Assembly: GCF_003265705.1 (NCBI RefSeq)
Contig: NW_020312966.1
Span: forward strand, 18,803,433 to 18,867,432
Source of the DNA: Callorhinus ursinus
Lineage: Eukaryota > Chordata > Mammalia > Carnivora > Otariidae
DNA length: 64,000 bases
Reading direction: 5' to 3'
The translations under genes were made by a program, and so were the position numbers. Below the pieces are notes generated by a model. The model was not told where the DNA came from and did not search any database. It saw only the letters and a program-made list of their open reading frames with translations. Position 1 is the stretch's first letter, and every line of letters starts with the position of its first letter. This document shows, piece after piece, positions 10,863 to 22,955 of the stretch.

Positions 10863-13016
10863 GAAAATATGTGTATTGGATAATGTCTTTTGGCAGCAGA
10901 AAATAGTGTATAAAATAGACCCCTCTTGGCCACCATGCTAGGAAGGCCAAGAAAAAATGAGATGGTTTTCATATTCTTGGTGCCCACATCCACATTTCAC
11001 ATTGAATTACTCAGCCTTTGAGGACCCTTTCACTACTCCTAAAAAGGCCTCAGACATGGCAGTACTTTTTAAAAACTTACTCCTGATAAGAGTCTAAACC
11101 TGTCAGAGAAAATAGAAATGAGACCCTCTGGGATGGGACAGGGAGGAGAAAGGGAACATTAATACAAGGGAGAAGACAGCAAATCAAGTTTTGTTAAGTC
11201 ACAATCTTGCTCAGGAGCCAACTCTGGCTTTTGCAAGGGCTTTTTACTAATTAAAAGATTGCCTTTGTATGCACGTGTATGCATGCATGTATGTATGTGT
11301 CGATGTTCATGTGTGTATGTATGTACTTATAAACAACAAGAATTAATTGGCAGTCTTGAGGTTGTTTTGTTGGAGACCTTCTTCAATAAAATCGTGATTT
11401 CTGTCATCCTTTCTAAGCAAAGAGTGTTTCCTGCAAAACAAAGATGAGGAAGCAACTGGAATTTGGGTCTGCCAAAAGGAGCTTTGTCTTTACTTGCTTT
11501 GGTGAGTCATTCTTTAGCCGGCAGCCCCTGGAAACTTCCCAGAGGTTTTGCCTGCACTGAGAGACCTGCTTTGAGCACATTCCTTCAGGCACGTCACAGG
11601 GCTGCTCTAAGACTTGGTGGCAAGCTATAAGAACCGCACACCCCTCATGCACGCCATTCCCTTTGGCATGCCAGTCATATAGTGAATGCATTCACGATGA
11701 CTTGTTCAATTAAATGTGCCTTCATTTATCTGGTGGCATTTTCTAACACAGCCCACAAATTCCCTTAATTTTGCCACTTCCCACATCAAAAACAAAAGTT
11801 GAAGAAGGGAGATTATAAGGAAGGTTTCACATTAAGGATTCTGGTGACAACAACCTGGTGATTTTTCAGTCAATCAGGATTTTTTTTTCCCTTGGGAAGA
11901 AATAGAAAGTAGGTGGATAATTATTTAGTTGAGCTTAAAATATTTCTTCTGCATGAGTTCCAGAGAAAATGAAGATGCTTTTGTTATTAGCAAGGTAATG
12001 AGAGGCGGGGCCGAGGTTCCTGGTAGGTAGGTGAATTTGAGAGGGGGTGGAGTTGAGGGGGACTTTTTCAATTGCGGTGTTAAGGGAAGGAGAAAATGAA
12101 GGAAAGCAAGAGGGGATAAGTGTCTTTTTAAAACAAAACTTACGGCACTGTGTGGCAAGAAGGCTAAAATTTACTGAACCAAGTTTAAAGTTGCCATTAG
12201 AAATAATGAATTTAAAATTTACCATAATTATAGCAAATTTGATTTGTTCTTCACGTGGAATATTGCATATCCTAATGCCACAGAAAATGGTCTTTGATTA
12301 AATGAAAGCTTTCCACGTAGCAGAGGGGAAAGAATCTAATATACCATTAGATACACATACATGTCATTAGGTATTTCCTTGACTGCCAAAAAGTGGATTC
12401 AGATCTCCCTAGACAAACCCTGAATTCACTTGGGATAGATGGTAGGATTCAGGGATTTGTATCTAAAAATCTTAAAGTAAGTTATTTGTTGAGATACATT
12501 AGCTATCTCTAACACAGGAACAAGACATTTGTCATTTCATGATGACATATATTTCCCCTGGGTCTCTTTTTTAATATTAATATTAGTGCATAAAAATTGT
12601 GACATATTAACACTAGAACAAACCAGCCCATCTGGTCTTTCAGGTTGATTGACTTGCTCAATTTCCATGTACCTGTGTATATTTAAACTCTTTGGGTTCT
12701 CAGTTTATTTCTAAATTGAGGAAGATTAGAGTGGATGAAGTTTGGGTCCTTCCTCAATCAATAATTCTGAATCTTATCTAACATATTTAGTTGAGTTTAA
12801 GGCATACATCTTTTTCCACATTTTAATATCTCTGATATTGAAGTGTATCTTAAATAGATATTCCTTAATCATTGTGTCACAGCATAATCAGCATGTTTTA
12901 CTTCTCTCTATTGAAGGTACATAAAATAATGGTGCAGATTGCAATTAATGTCATCTTAGATTTGATGAAATATGCTGTGCAGTTGAGACATGAATCCCAA
13001 ACGTACCAAACTCAGC
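10863..13016. other. Non-repetitive interval without a recognisable gene
   Basis: Includes a degenerate TGTA/CATG tract near 11270-11325. Otherwise there are only short chance frames and no recognised repeats. Confidence 0.45.
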
Positions 13017-13074
13017 CAGTGTCATCATCCATCAGCCAATCATTCCAGTGTCATCATCCATCAGCCAATCATTC
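13017..13074. repeat. Perfect 29-bp tandem duplication
   Basis: 13017-13045 is repeated exactly at 13046-13074. Each copy contains an agccaatca CCAAT-type motif. Zero divergence implies a recent event. Confidence 0.95.
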
Positions 13075-13210
13075 CAAAACTGACTTAGTTTACATTATTG
13101 GACATCTTTGGGAGGCAGAATTTTGATTCCAGAAAAGAATTCAGATGATGGGCGGTCCATAAGGAAACTTTTCATTTTCTTTGGACATCTATTTTGGAAT
13201 AATCCATTCC

Positions 13211-13228
13211 TTTTTTTTTTTTTTTTTT
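13211..13228. repeat. T18 homopolymer
   Basis: Uninterrupted T-run with no recognisable retroposon attached. Confidence 0.9.
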
Positions 13229-13439
13229 AATGAAATTGTCTTGTTCCTTAGTTTTGTCCAAGAGTCAATCCATTTAATATTTGATTATGCCGGTGTAAAA
13301 TGTACACTAGGCAATGAGATAGACAATTTTTCCTATGCCTGAGTATATTTATTTAAAAGTTTAATTTAAAAAAAGCATTTGTTTTATTTCCATGTATTAT
13401 GTTACATACTCATGATAAAATAGTAAACACAAAGGAATA

Positions 13440-13745
13440 ACCCTCAGAGAACAGGCTATTAAATGGTACAATGCAGCAAGGACTGCACTGGGGAAATGGG
13501 AGGAATTACATGGAATATCCTGTTATTAGAAAGAGTTTTCTGTAGATGGTGATTTCTAAGCTGAGACCTGGAGGACAAGTAGGGTTAGTCAAGTGAATGC
13601 TAGGGGAAAAAGAAGGAAGCAGGAAAGGAAGGAAGCAGAATGTTTAAAGACCCATGATTCAAAAGGAAAAAACAAACCCCGAAACCATGGTATATTCAGG
13701 GAACTACATTTTGTTTAGAATGGCTGGACATGCATGACAGTGTGA
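13440..13745 (-). mobile_element. L2 LINE fragment
   Basis: The antisense L2 3' pattern is seen around gctgagacctggaggacaag and the flanking purine-rich text. Old and diverged. Confidence 0.5.
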
Positions 13746-13772
13746 AGTTTTCTAAATCAATCCTTCAATCTA

Positions 13773-14259
13773 CAGTGGTCCCCTGTTATTAGTGGGAAAT
13801 ATGTTCCGAGACCCCCTGTAGATGCCTAAAACCACAGAGAGTTCTAAAACCATATATTTACCATGTTTTTTCTTGTACATACATATCTCTGATAAAGTTT
13901 AATTTATAAAATAGGCACAGCAAGAGATGAACAATAACTAATAATAAAATAGAATGATTATAACAACATGTTGTAATAAGAGTTATGTGACTGTGGCCTC
14001 CCAAAATAATCTTATTGTACGGTACTTACTCTTCTTCTTAAGATGATGTCTGATGATAAAATATGTACCTGATAAAATAAAATGAGGTGAATTACACGGG
14101 CATTGTGACTTAGAGTTAACGCTACTTACTACTGACCTTCTGACGCATCGTCAGAAAATCTGACATCTAAAAATCATCTGCTTCCAGACCTTGGTAGACC
14201 GAGGGTAACTGAAATTGTAGAAAGCAAAACCAGGGATGACGGGGGGGGGGGAACTACTA
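13773..14259. mobile_element. Tigger-like (Tc1/mariner) non-autonomous DNA transposon
   Basis: It begins cagtggtcccctgttatt and ends in a G-run followed by gaactacta, giving imperfect terminal inverted repeats. TA dinucleotides lie directly outside both ends (13771-13772 and 14260-14261), the expected target duplication. The 487-bp body carries no transposase frame. Confidence 0.8.
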
Positions 14260-14261
14260 TA

Positions 14262-14614
14262 TAAGGATTTCATCTAGTCTGAGCTAAACTCTGTGCTAGT
14301 GTGCTAGGCATGATGGGATTGCAAATAGATTTCAAAATGGAGTCATGTTGCCGAATATGGTGCCAAAGTAACCACCAAGGATGTCTTGATTCTCTCATCA
14401 TCTTTAAACTCATAATACTCCAAATGAAACTCATCCTCTTTTTATCCCACATCTGTTGTTTCTTCCTTTTTCCTATCCTTGGCAAATAACCCTACTCTGC
14501 CAACCAAACTCCAAATCTTGAAACCATATCAGTATGTTTGATTAACATTCCCCAAATCTAATACATCATCGGGTTCTGTAGTTTGGACTTCCTCACCCCA
14601 TTCATTAGATATAC
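14262..14614. other. Non-repetitive interval
   Basis: No gene or repeat family recognised. Confidence 0.4.
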
Positions 14615-14810
14615 TCATATCAGACAAAATAGACCTTAAAATGAAAATTGTTACTGGAGACAACAGAGGATATTTTATAATAAGCAACAAAGAAGGACTT
14701 TCTTTGATAATAAAAAGATCAATTTATGCACCCAATAAGAGAGCCCCCAAATATATAAAAAACTAATAGAACCGAAGGGAAAAATGGACAGTGATACTTT
14801 GGAAGAGGCT
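14615..14810 (+). mobile_element. L1 ORF2 fragment
   Basis: catatcagacaaaatagacc, later caatttatgcacccaataag and the downstream atatataaaaaactaataga match L1 ORF2 in order. Short and diverged. Confidence 0.7.
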
Positions 14811-15304
14811 GAAAATGAGGATGCTCTAATGGACTTCTGTTAACTTAATTGGTTTGAAATCCCCACTCCTTAATAAAGTCCCTTCCCGTGGTAACTCATT
14901 TCACATGGTTCATGTGATGCTAACATACTTTTCCCAACCACATGGATGGACATATGACATATCTCACCAGCTAGGGGGAACCATAGGCGCTGGAGTTATA
15001 TAACCCAAGATAGGTCAGTTAGAGAACTCTATGGAAATTTAGTGCTGTGCTGCTCCATATTTTTTTTTTTGCAAGATTAATCAAGGTAGAACAGTATGAT
15101 CCCTTATGCCTATGACTGAGAAAGAACAGGAATACAGAGTTAAGCCAGGCAGAGACAAATGCATTTCATTTGTCAGAGAAAGCTGGTGCCTTGATAATGT
15201 TATTTTGAGGCCCTAGATTATTCCTGAAGCCAAATGAACTCTAGACATTTTCACTACGTGAGCCATTCTATTCCTCTTTTTCTTAAGTCTGTTTGAGTCA
15301 GGAC
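14811..15304. other. Non-repetitive interval
   Basis: T-run near 15060-15071. No gene recognised. Confidence 0.4.
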
Positions 15305-16118
15305 TCTGTCGCTTGCAACTGTAAAAGTCTTGAACAAAACAGCAGTTGATAATTACAATTCTGGTCGCCAATCCCAGGGCAGGGGCTTCCCCACACCAAG
15401 CACTTCTCAGACACCAGCTGGGTGTCCTACAATTCAGCTGAATTCTGACACTGCCTACCTGGAGGCAGCATCAGATCCCACAGATTAAGAGCTCAGTCCT
15501 ACAAGACTGCTCCCCTCCCCTACTGCAGATGGCAACTGAAAGTCCAGCTTGTCAGGTGTTTTTCAGGCTGATGGGCTATAGATCAAAAGTTCCAACAACC
15601 CCTTCCTTGGGTTCGATTAATTTGCTAGAGTAGCTCACAGAACTCAGAAAAACATTTTACTTATTAAATGACCAGTTTATTAGAAAAGGATATAACTCAG
15701 GAACAGCCAGATGGAACGGATACATAGAGAAAGGAGCTCAGAGCTCCATGCTCTCTGACAGGGCCACTTTCCCCAAATCTTCATGGGTTCACCAACCCGG
15801 AAGCTCTCTGAAACCTGTCCTTTTGGGTTTTTACAGAGGCTTCATTAGATAGGGACAGTTGATTAAATCATTGGTCATTGGTGATCGATCCTCACCTCCC
15901 CAGAGGTCAGGGAGGTGGGAGTGAAAGTTCCAACCCTCTAATTACATGGTTGGTTCTGGCAAGCAGGGGCTCTCCTTAGGTAGGGTCCAAAAGTCATCTC
16001 ATTAACATAACAGAGAACACCTTTAATGGCTCTTATCGCTTAGAGAATGCCAAGGGTTTGAGTTCTGTGCCAGGAATAGTTGGGAAAGACCAAATATCCA
16101 TTTCTTATTATAAATCAC
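15305..16118 (-). mobile_element. ERVL-type solo LTR, MER21-like
   Basis: Antisense order: taatttgctagagtagctca, a polyadenylation region (ccagtttattagaaaaggat, AATAAA-like in antisense), gccagatgga, ttacagaggcttcattagat, and the far end tttcttattataaatcac. No internal retroviral genes flank it. This is an old, inactive copy. Confidence 0.65.
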
Positions 16119-16123
16119 TACGT

Positions 16124-16352
16124 CTGGGCACCTGAGTGAGCTCAGTCAGTTGAGCGGCTGACTCTTAATTTTGTCTCAGGTAATGATTTCAGGGTCCTGA
16201 GATTGAGCCTGGAGTAGGGCTCCCAGCTCAGTGCAGAGTCTGCTTGAGATTCTTTCTCCCTCCCCCTCTTCCCCTCCCCCTGCTCATCCCCCTCTCTCTT
16301 AAATAAATAAACAAATAAATAAATAAAATCTTACTAAAAAAAAGAAAAGAAA
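16124..16352 (+). mobile_element. Carnivore SINE, older copy
   Basis: Head tctgggcacctgagtgagct, pyrimidine stretch, then AAATAAATAAA and an A-rich tail. A short flanking match, aaatcac, lies at 16112-16118 and near 16353-16359, so it appears to have inserted at the edge of the LTR. Confidence 0.9.
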
Positions 16353-16359
16353 AAATCAC

Positions 16360-16842
16360 AATAGCATCATAATAAAAATGCATCGGTATTCCGAATGGTT
16401 GAAAACACGAATAACTAGATACTGAGCAATGGTACACAGAGAAAATATCTTTAGTTTTCTCTCACCTCTGTCTTCTGACATGGCTCGTCATATCTCTATG
16501 TCCATCCTATGATATTTTGAGATAATTCCATAGTTTACTTGCAATTTTACATTATAAGAATATTTAGGTACATATTACTCACTTTCAGGAAATGAAAAAA
16601 GAAATTCTAGGCACATTTAAATCAAAATTCCAATCTCACATCTAATTTGATTTGAGTGTCTTTCTTTTCACAACTCAAGGCAAATCCACACCTCTGGCCC
16701 TGCAGTAGGGTGCAGACGATGGTCTCAGCTTAGAGATTTTCTCCTTCCTCTTTCAACCCTTTATTTTGCTTTGGTTTTGTGTAGTTCTCTCTTGACTAAA
16801 AGTGAATGACTAGTGGGTTTTTCATTATAGCAAGCTTCTATG
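16360..16842. other. Non-repetitive interval
   Basis: No gene or repeat recognised. Confidence 0.4.
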
Positions 16843-16882
16843 TAACATTTCCTTTTCTGAGTTCTTTAGCCAGTATCTCGAA
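16843..16882. repeat. 40-bp direct repeat, left copy
   Basis: Matches 16973-17012 at 39 of 40 positions; the spacing is 130 bp. The two copies bracket an inverted copy of a distant segment. Confidence 0.95.
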
Positions 16883-16883
16883 C

Positions 16884-16954
16884 ACCCTGGAGTGTTTGCA
16901 AAGTGATCAGACTGGAGCTACTCTCTCCCACGTACCTTCCCACCCATCCTATAA
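16884..16954. repeat. 71-bp inverted copy of 17702-17772
   Basis: Reverse-complement alignment to 17702-17772 gives 63 of 71 matches with no gaps. It lies exactly between the two 40-bp direct repeats, as in a replication template-switch insertion. Confidence 0.9.
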
Positions 16955-16972
16955 TATAGGATATCTCGTATA

Positions 16973-17012
16973 TAACATTTTCTTTTCTGAGTTCTTTAGC
17001 CAGTATCTCGAA
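16973..17012. repeat. 40-bp direct repeat, right copy
   Basis: Second copy of 16843-16882, with one difference. Confidence 0.95.
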
Positions 17013-17701
17013 ACATTTTTCACTGAGTTTGTTCCAGATCATTGCTTTATGACATGGGCGGTATACTTTCCAGCTGATCTAGAATGACATCCTTTCAGCC
17101 TTTGTCCCTGGGGATCCATCCTGTTGGGATTCCCTCATCCTCAGCAGGAATTTTTTTTTTTTTTTTTAAAGTATGATTCCCATCAAGACAACTCAAGCGC
17201 ACTGGTCCTAAAGAAAATTCATGCCTTGCTTTTGTGCCAGACCGTAGGTAGTCTGCTCCTCACGCCACTAGCTTTTCCTTGTCTTGCCATGGAAGGCAGT
17301 GGCAGCCAGCCATTTATCTTCTGATTTTTCCAGTTTGGCAACAGGCTCCAACTATCTATTTTTATGTACACTGTCAAACTTCAGGGAACACGCATAAATT
17401 CCTCCTAAATGTCAAGTGCTCCCAAGGCCTTCCTCATCAAACTTTAATGCACTGAGTAACACTAAAAATTTCTGCATCTTGCAAGTGTCCGATTAGAGGA
17501 TGATCTGCTTTCTCTTCTTTTGCAGACACTCAGAGTCTCTACGAGGGGCTCTCTTGGAGTCCTCCTGACTTGGTTAGGTTGAGAGAGCCCTCCTTCCCAT
17601 TCTTCATGTGTATTCCTCCTGGTAACTACACTTATTACTAGACAGATAATTCTCTCCTTCTACAACTTAGCTCTCTCTCCAGGAACTCCTGCTTTTTGCT
17701 T
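17013..17701. other. Non-repetitive interval
   Basis: A T-run at about 17151-17167; no gene or repeat family recognised. Confidence 0.4.
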
Positions 17702-17772
17702 TTATAGAATGGATGGGCAGGTAAGTGGGAGAAAGAAGTTCCAGTCTTATCACTTTGCAAACACTCCAGGGT
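17702..17772. repeat. Probable source segment of the inverted copy at 16884
   Basis: It has no flanking duplication, unlike the copy at 16884-16954, so it is the likelier donor. Confidence 0.75.
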
Positions 17773-18550
17773 ATCTGTTTGGCTGTTCTTTAGAACAAAG
17801 AGGCACTTGTGGACAGAAGTGATATTCAGTGTGTTTAATAGCCATGATGGTAGACCATGGGAGTGGATTTAGACCACAATGTTGAAACAATATTTGGGAA
17901 ATACCTTGATGATCCAGGATTCAATCTTTTATTTCCAGATAACTAGGAAATGAGGGGGTTCCAGAGGAGAGGCCAGGGTGTTGGAGTGGCAGAGCCTCAG
18001 GGAAATGGCTATTTATCAACTGTCTGGAGGTATTTCTGTAACTTAGCAATCAAGTGATTATCAGCCCTTCCTATGGCCTCTTATCCTTGAGACTGAAGCT
18101 TGAGCTGTCATTCTCAGACAATAAGAAAAATCTTATTTCACATCTCATTACATTTGGGCTATGATGGAGGCAATGTTCAAAAAAAAAAAAACGCTCGATA
18201 AAATTAGCACAACTGAGTTAAGGAATGAGCCTTGGGAGGGGAACAGGAACAAAGCAGAAATCGTATAAAGAGAGAGAAATCAAGATAATGTGATAACCCC
18301 AAAATAAGAGTTTTATCTTGAAAGTCGGCCCTTTGTAGCAGAGAAGACAAGGAGACTGAAGGTGAGGGAAACATCCTTGTGTTTATTGATGACCTTTGTA
18401 AGTGAAAAGCAAGAGAAGAGGGGATAAGAGAGCAAAGGAGCAGAGACATGGGAGGGACCATGGATGCTGCAGACCATTCAGGTGTGGAGTCACGAAGATG
18501 GGAAGAAGTTGTATGGTAGTAAAAAGGACCTTCGTTGGTAGTTTTCATTG

Positions 18551-18554
<4 letters not shown>

Positions 18555-18598
<44 letters not shown>
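18555..18598. repeat. (GT)22 microsatellite
   Basis: Uninterrupted GT run, likely polymorphic. Confidence 0.95.
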
Positions 18599-18600
<2 letters not shown>

Positions 18601-19582
18601 ATAATGTAAGTGTGTCTGAAGGCAAAAGTGTAGGAGCTGGAGGGAGTATTGGCTGAGACCATGAGCGAAATTTGGAGCAGTCTCTCTGATTTGGGAAGGA
18701 CTCTATCAAGAGCTCACATGGATGGAAGGGTCGGCTTTGGGCAGGAGCAAGTTCACTTCCCCTCCAAGACTGGATGGTGGCATCAGAATATTTACCAGCA
18801 TGTGAAAAAGAGTAAGAGTGAGCAAACATAGTAGCTTAAACTAGAAAACTCTATCTTCTGGGTCAAGGAGATCCCTGAGCAAAAAGCTACCTGTGAGTGG
18901 CAGAGTGAAGAGAAAGTTCTAGAATACTCCAGAAAGGGCAGGGGAGAATCTGGAGGACTGAGCTCCGGGACTGCAAAGTAGGTTCCAGCCACAATCGGAC
19001 ACCAGGCTGTGTGTGGGGCTGGTGGTTCTGAACAGACCCAGACGTTGTGAGGCTGAGGAAAAGGAATGTACAGGGAAATGGTGCAGACCGTCGAGGGGAA
19101 GGAATTGACGTAGCTCAAGTTCAGAATGGCCAGGGTGAGTGGGGGAGAGCAGAACAGAGCTGAGTGTCTGTGGGCCCAAGCCAGGTGCAGAATCCAGGCA
19201 GCAGAGAGTATGAAGTATGAGGTTCTAAGCACAGGCTCTGTTTGCCTGGGAAGCAGACTGTATCACTGTACAATGAGAGGAGGGGGTGACATCCTGGTTT
19301 GAACAGGGAATCAGGTTCCATGGTTGTTTGCACCCTGAAAGACCTCGCCGAATGGTAACTGGTGAGGGAAGTCAGGAGGGGAGAAAACCCTTGGTTGATT
19401 TGGCTGTGCAACTGAAGTAAGTTTCCACAGTGCGATACATATGCCGAGGAAAGAAAGGGGAGCAGGCCTGGAATGGACAAGAGGGAAGCCACCCAGACAT
19501 ATGCAAATATGTGTGTGTTCACTTGCTTTTGAAAGCAAACATTTTGTTTTCAGCAAACAGCTTGCATCTTGTGCTTCCTTAA

Positions 19583-19601
19583 TTTTTTTTTTTTTTTTTT
19601 T
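19583..19601. repeat. T19 homopolymer
   Basis: Uninterrupted T-run, soon followed by a short CA run. Confidence 0.9.
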
Positions 19602-20728
19602 GAAGGAAAGTACACACACACAAAACAGCCTGTCACGGTTGGCTTCGGCGAGAAGGAAGACAGGCCCTTGAGTGTTTTCCAGTAACCAGCTCTCTATGCT
19701 GGTTCTCACACGAGAAAGAAACTCAGAGTCACAAAAGGTGCCTATGAAAGGTTCTTTTAGACAAAAATTTGGTGGACATTAAAAGAGGGTAAAAGTTCAA
19801 ATGAGAAGGAGCCACTGCCAAGTAAGCAGGAGTCTTAGCCAAGGGGAAGGAAAAGGAGACACTGGTTTAAAATGCAAGTAACCATGGCAAGCCAACAGTT
19901 CATTGCTAGAATCTGGTTAAGAAGTAATATCACACAGAGCTGTGATTGTTTATTCAAAGCAGGCCATGAGAGAACATTTGTCTCCAATGGGGACTCGCAC
20001 AGCTTGGATTCAATATTATAAGTGCATTTTTAAAAGCGTACAGCGCTTCTCCCTGACCCATTTGGTATGAAGCAAAAAGAAAAGAAAGCACAAAGTTTAT
20101 TCTCAGTGTCTCTTGTGGGTTTAAGACAGCTTTACATATGGAAAAGCATTTTGGTGTCAGCTGTTGAACTGGTTTCCTGCAATTCTGCTTTTCAGTTGCC
20201 ATTGGAAACTCTGTCTGGCTGTGTGGTAACATCACCCACTTCCCAAGGTCCAGAAACCGAAGCCCCTCTACAGAGAAGTGGAGCCTTTCTTTCTTTACAA
20301 GTACATGGTGTGCTTTGCCCCAGATTCTTAGTGAGAAGCTCTTGCAAACAGCTATAGGACTGTGAGCATAAAAATGAGGTATGGAAATATGACATCCAGA
20401 TAAGCCTGATATAATATAATGAGAAGTTCTGCAATGACCAGAAATTCACCTTCACGTTCATGCCAATCCTTCCACTCGAGATTATCCATTTACTGTGGTT
20501 ACCGCCATACAGAGAGAAGCTGGAGTGGTTCTGTCCTTGCTGTGTAAATGGGATGACTATCAATACAGCAAAGGCTTTCAGGAGGGAGAGGGTCCCCGAT
20601 CCTCTGAAATTTGTGCAAATGTGTCTCTGTCATTTGGCATGTGAATTTTTCTGGGAAAATACATCTGTAACTTTCCTCAGATTATCAGAATGGTCCATGA
20701 CCCCAAATGCATTAAGAACCAATGAACT

Positions 20729-20875
20729 TAAAGAGGGCACATACTAAATGGAGCACTGGGTGTTATATGCAAACAATGATTCATGGAACACTACATCAAA
20801 AACTAATGATGTAATGTATGGTGATTAACATAACATAATAAAATAAAATTAAAAAAAGATATAAGGTTAAAAAAA
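20729..20875 (+). mobile_element. Carnivore L1 3' end, very short 5'-truncated insertion
   Basis: The L1 3' UTR tail (tggagcactgggtgttatat ... acatcaaaaactaatgatgt) ends in an A-rich tract. It is flanked by a perfect 15-bp target duplication, aagaaccaatgaact, at 20714-20728 and 20876-20890. Confidence 0.95.
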
Positions 20876-20890
20876 AAGAACCAATGAACT

Positions 20891-21339
20891 CAAGTGTCAC
20901 CAAGTAAAGTATGCTGGACACACTCAGACATATGGAAAGAATGTAACCTAATGGTTTTGATTAGGACAATGCAGGAATAGGGATATTGTGCTGGAAAGTG
21001 TTCTTGCTGGTTAATGGATACAAGATGGCCAAGGAGAGGAAATTTTCAAGAAGAGATTGTGCTGGAAGCTGAGAGAATGGGTGCTCCTGGCCTGTCATGG
21101 CAGGAGGATCATTTCCCAGTTCTAAAAGAAGCTGTCATGTCTCTATTCTTCTCTTTTTCAAGTCTTGAGCCATTAAAGAGCCTGAGAGATTCAGGAGAAT
21201 CTGTGTCATCACGAAGGGAGGAGCTGTGTTTCAAGAGGGTCAGCCTGATGATCCCACAGCCCAGTTTAGCAGAAAGGGAAGGGCAGCCTATCATGTGGTT
21301 TCATCAGGGGAGGTGATCCAGCATCGTGTTCCAGCACTT
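20891..21339. other. Non-repetitive interval
   Basis: A 100-codon + strand frame (21014-21316) has no recognised domain and no splice context. Confidence 0.4.
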
Positions 21340-21480
21340 AAAACAAATAACCTGGAGTCAGGCTGGTTGGGTTTGAATCCTGGTTCATTAAGTCATAGAT
21401 ATTACAACGATGTGCTAGTTACGTATTATCTTCATGCCCAAGTTTCCTCAGCCTTATAGTGGCGTTAAAACTGTTGGTCC
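21340..21480 (+). mobile_element. MIR SINE
   Basis: tggagtcaggctggttgggt, gaatcctgg and caagtttcctcagcc follow MIR order. Confidence 0.7.
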
Positions 21481-21486
21481 TCATTG

Positions 21487-21885
21487 TTTTAGTCTACTTG
21501 GGCGGCCATAATAAAATACCATAGACTGTTTGGTTTACATAGCAGAAATTTAATTTATTTTCTCACAGTTCCAGGGGGCAGAAGTCCAAGATCAAGACTC
21601 TAGTTGATTCAGTTTCTGGTAAGAGCCCTCCTCCTGGCTTGCCTCCTGGCTTCTCACTGTGTCCTCATGGCCTTTCCTCAATGTGTATAAGCTGGACTGG
21701 GGAACTCTCCAGTGTCTCTTCCTATAAGGGCATTAATCCTATCAGATCAAGGTCCAACCCTTATGACATCATTTAACCTTAATTTACTTCCTTAGAGGCC
21801 CCCATCTCCAAAAAGAGCCATGCTGTGGGAGACAGGGTTTCAACATATGAATTTGGGAGAAATAGATGTTCAGCCGATACCCTCA
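21487..21885 (-). mobile_element. MLT1-like MaLR LTR
   Basis: Antisense MLT1: ttagtctacttgggcggcca, aataccatagactg, ttctcacagttcc, cttatgacatcatttaacct and tttcaacatatgaatttggg, all in order. Solo LTR with no internal sequence. Confidence 0.85.
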
Positions 21886-22499
21886 TTATTCAAGGATTCC
21901 ATATTTGTAAATTTGCCTACTCTACCACCTATTTATGACTCCAAAATCCATACCCATGGCACTTTTGTGGTCAATTGCTGACATGTAAAAGAAAGGTGAA
22001 ACTTTTCAGTTGCCTGGCATGTGCGTTCCCATTTGAAACTGAACAGGCCAATGCTCTGCCTTCTTGTTTCAGCTCTCATACTATAAACAAATATCCTTTT
22101 CACAGTCTATTTAGTGACATGTGTTTAACATTTTGTGCTCTCGTTGGTGATTTCACTGTTTAAAATTGCCCCTAAGCACAGTGCTAAATGCTATCTAGTG
22201 TTCTTCAGTGCAAGAAGGCTAGGATGTGCCTTACAGAGAAAATATAAGTATTAGATAAGCTTTGTTCAGGCATGCATTGGTCTACGTGCTGTTGGCCATG
22301 AGTTCAATGTAAATGAATCAACATTACATATTAAATAAAGTGTCTTTTAACAGAAACACACATAAAACAAGATTATGTATTGATCAGTTGATGAAAACAT
22401 TGTAACCAGAGACTTCTAGGAACCTCACCCTTTATTTCTTTTAGGAGCAGCACCTCAGTATTATAGAATATAACTACCGTGAATAATAGAATTGATTGC
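21886..22499. other. Non-repetitive interval
   Basis: No gene or repeat recognised. Confidence 0.4.
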
Positions 22500-22577
22500 A
22501 TATGACTCATTAAGCTGAGGATTAAATAAGTTATTATTTAAATAAGTAATTATGTACAAAGGCCTTGTGAGATTGCT
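22500..22577 (+). mobile_element. MIR SINE, left part (split)
   Basis: gaggattaaataagttatta is the MIR 3' region. It breaks at the MaLR LTR and resumes at 22956. Confidence 0.55.
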
Positions 22578-22955
22578 GTCTTAGTTCAGGCTGCTATAAC
22601 AAATACCATAGACTGGGTGGCTTTAACAACAAACATTTCTCACAGTTCTAGAGGCTGGGAAGTCCAGGAGCAAGTTGCTGGCTGATTGGATTCCTGTTGA
22701 GGGCCCTCTTCCTGCTTTGAAGATGAATGCCTTCTTGCTGTATCCTCACGTGTTGGAGAGAGAGATAATTTTTCTTGTGTTTCTTCTTTAAGAGTTAAGG
22801 GCACTGATCCTATTCATAAGGTCTCCACCCTTGTGACCTAATTACCTCCCAAAGTTTCCCGCCTCCAAAGTTCCCACCTCCCATTACTTTGGGAGTAGGA
22901 CTTCAACATATGAATTTGGGGTGGAGTGGACACACGACATTTAGTTCATAGCAAA
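22578..22955 (-). mobile_element. MaLR LTR (MLT1/MST-like) inserted into a MIR
   Basis: tgtcttagttcaggctgcta, accatagactgggtggcttt, ttctcacagttctagaggct and cttcaacatatgaatttggg are in LTR antisense order, ending near acatttagttcatagca. Confidence 0.85.

Larger units (their letters stand above)
17773..20713. other. Non-repetitive interval with one large GT repeat
   Basis: Several open frames of 130-150 codons on the minus strand (18.2-19.7 kb) have no recognisable domains, and some run through the repeat or homopolymers. An A-run lies at about 18179-18191. I recognise no repeat family, which makes this one of the longest repeat-poor stretches here. Confidence 0.45.

Noticed and set aside
18204..18662. 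152-codon minus frame, the longest in the window
   Set aside because: It runs through the (GT)22 repeat, has no known domain and no splice or promoter context.
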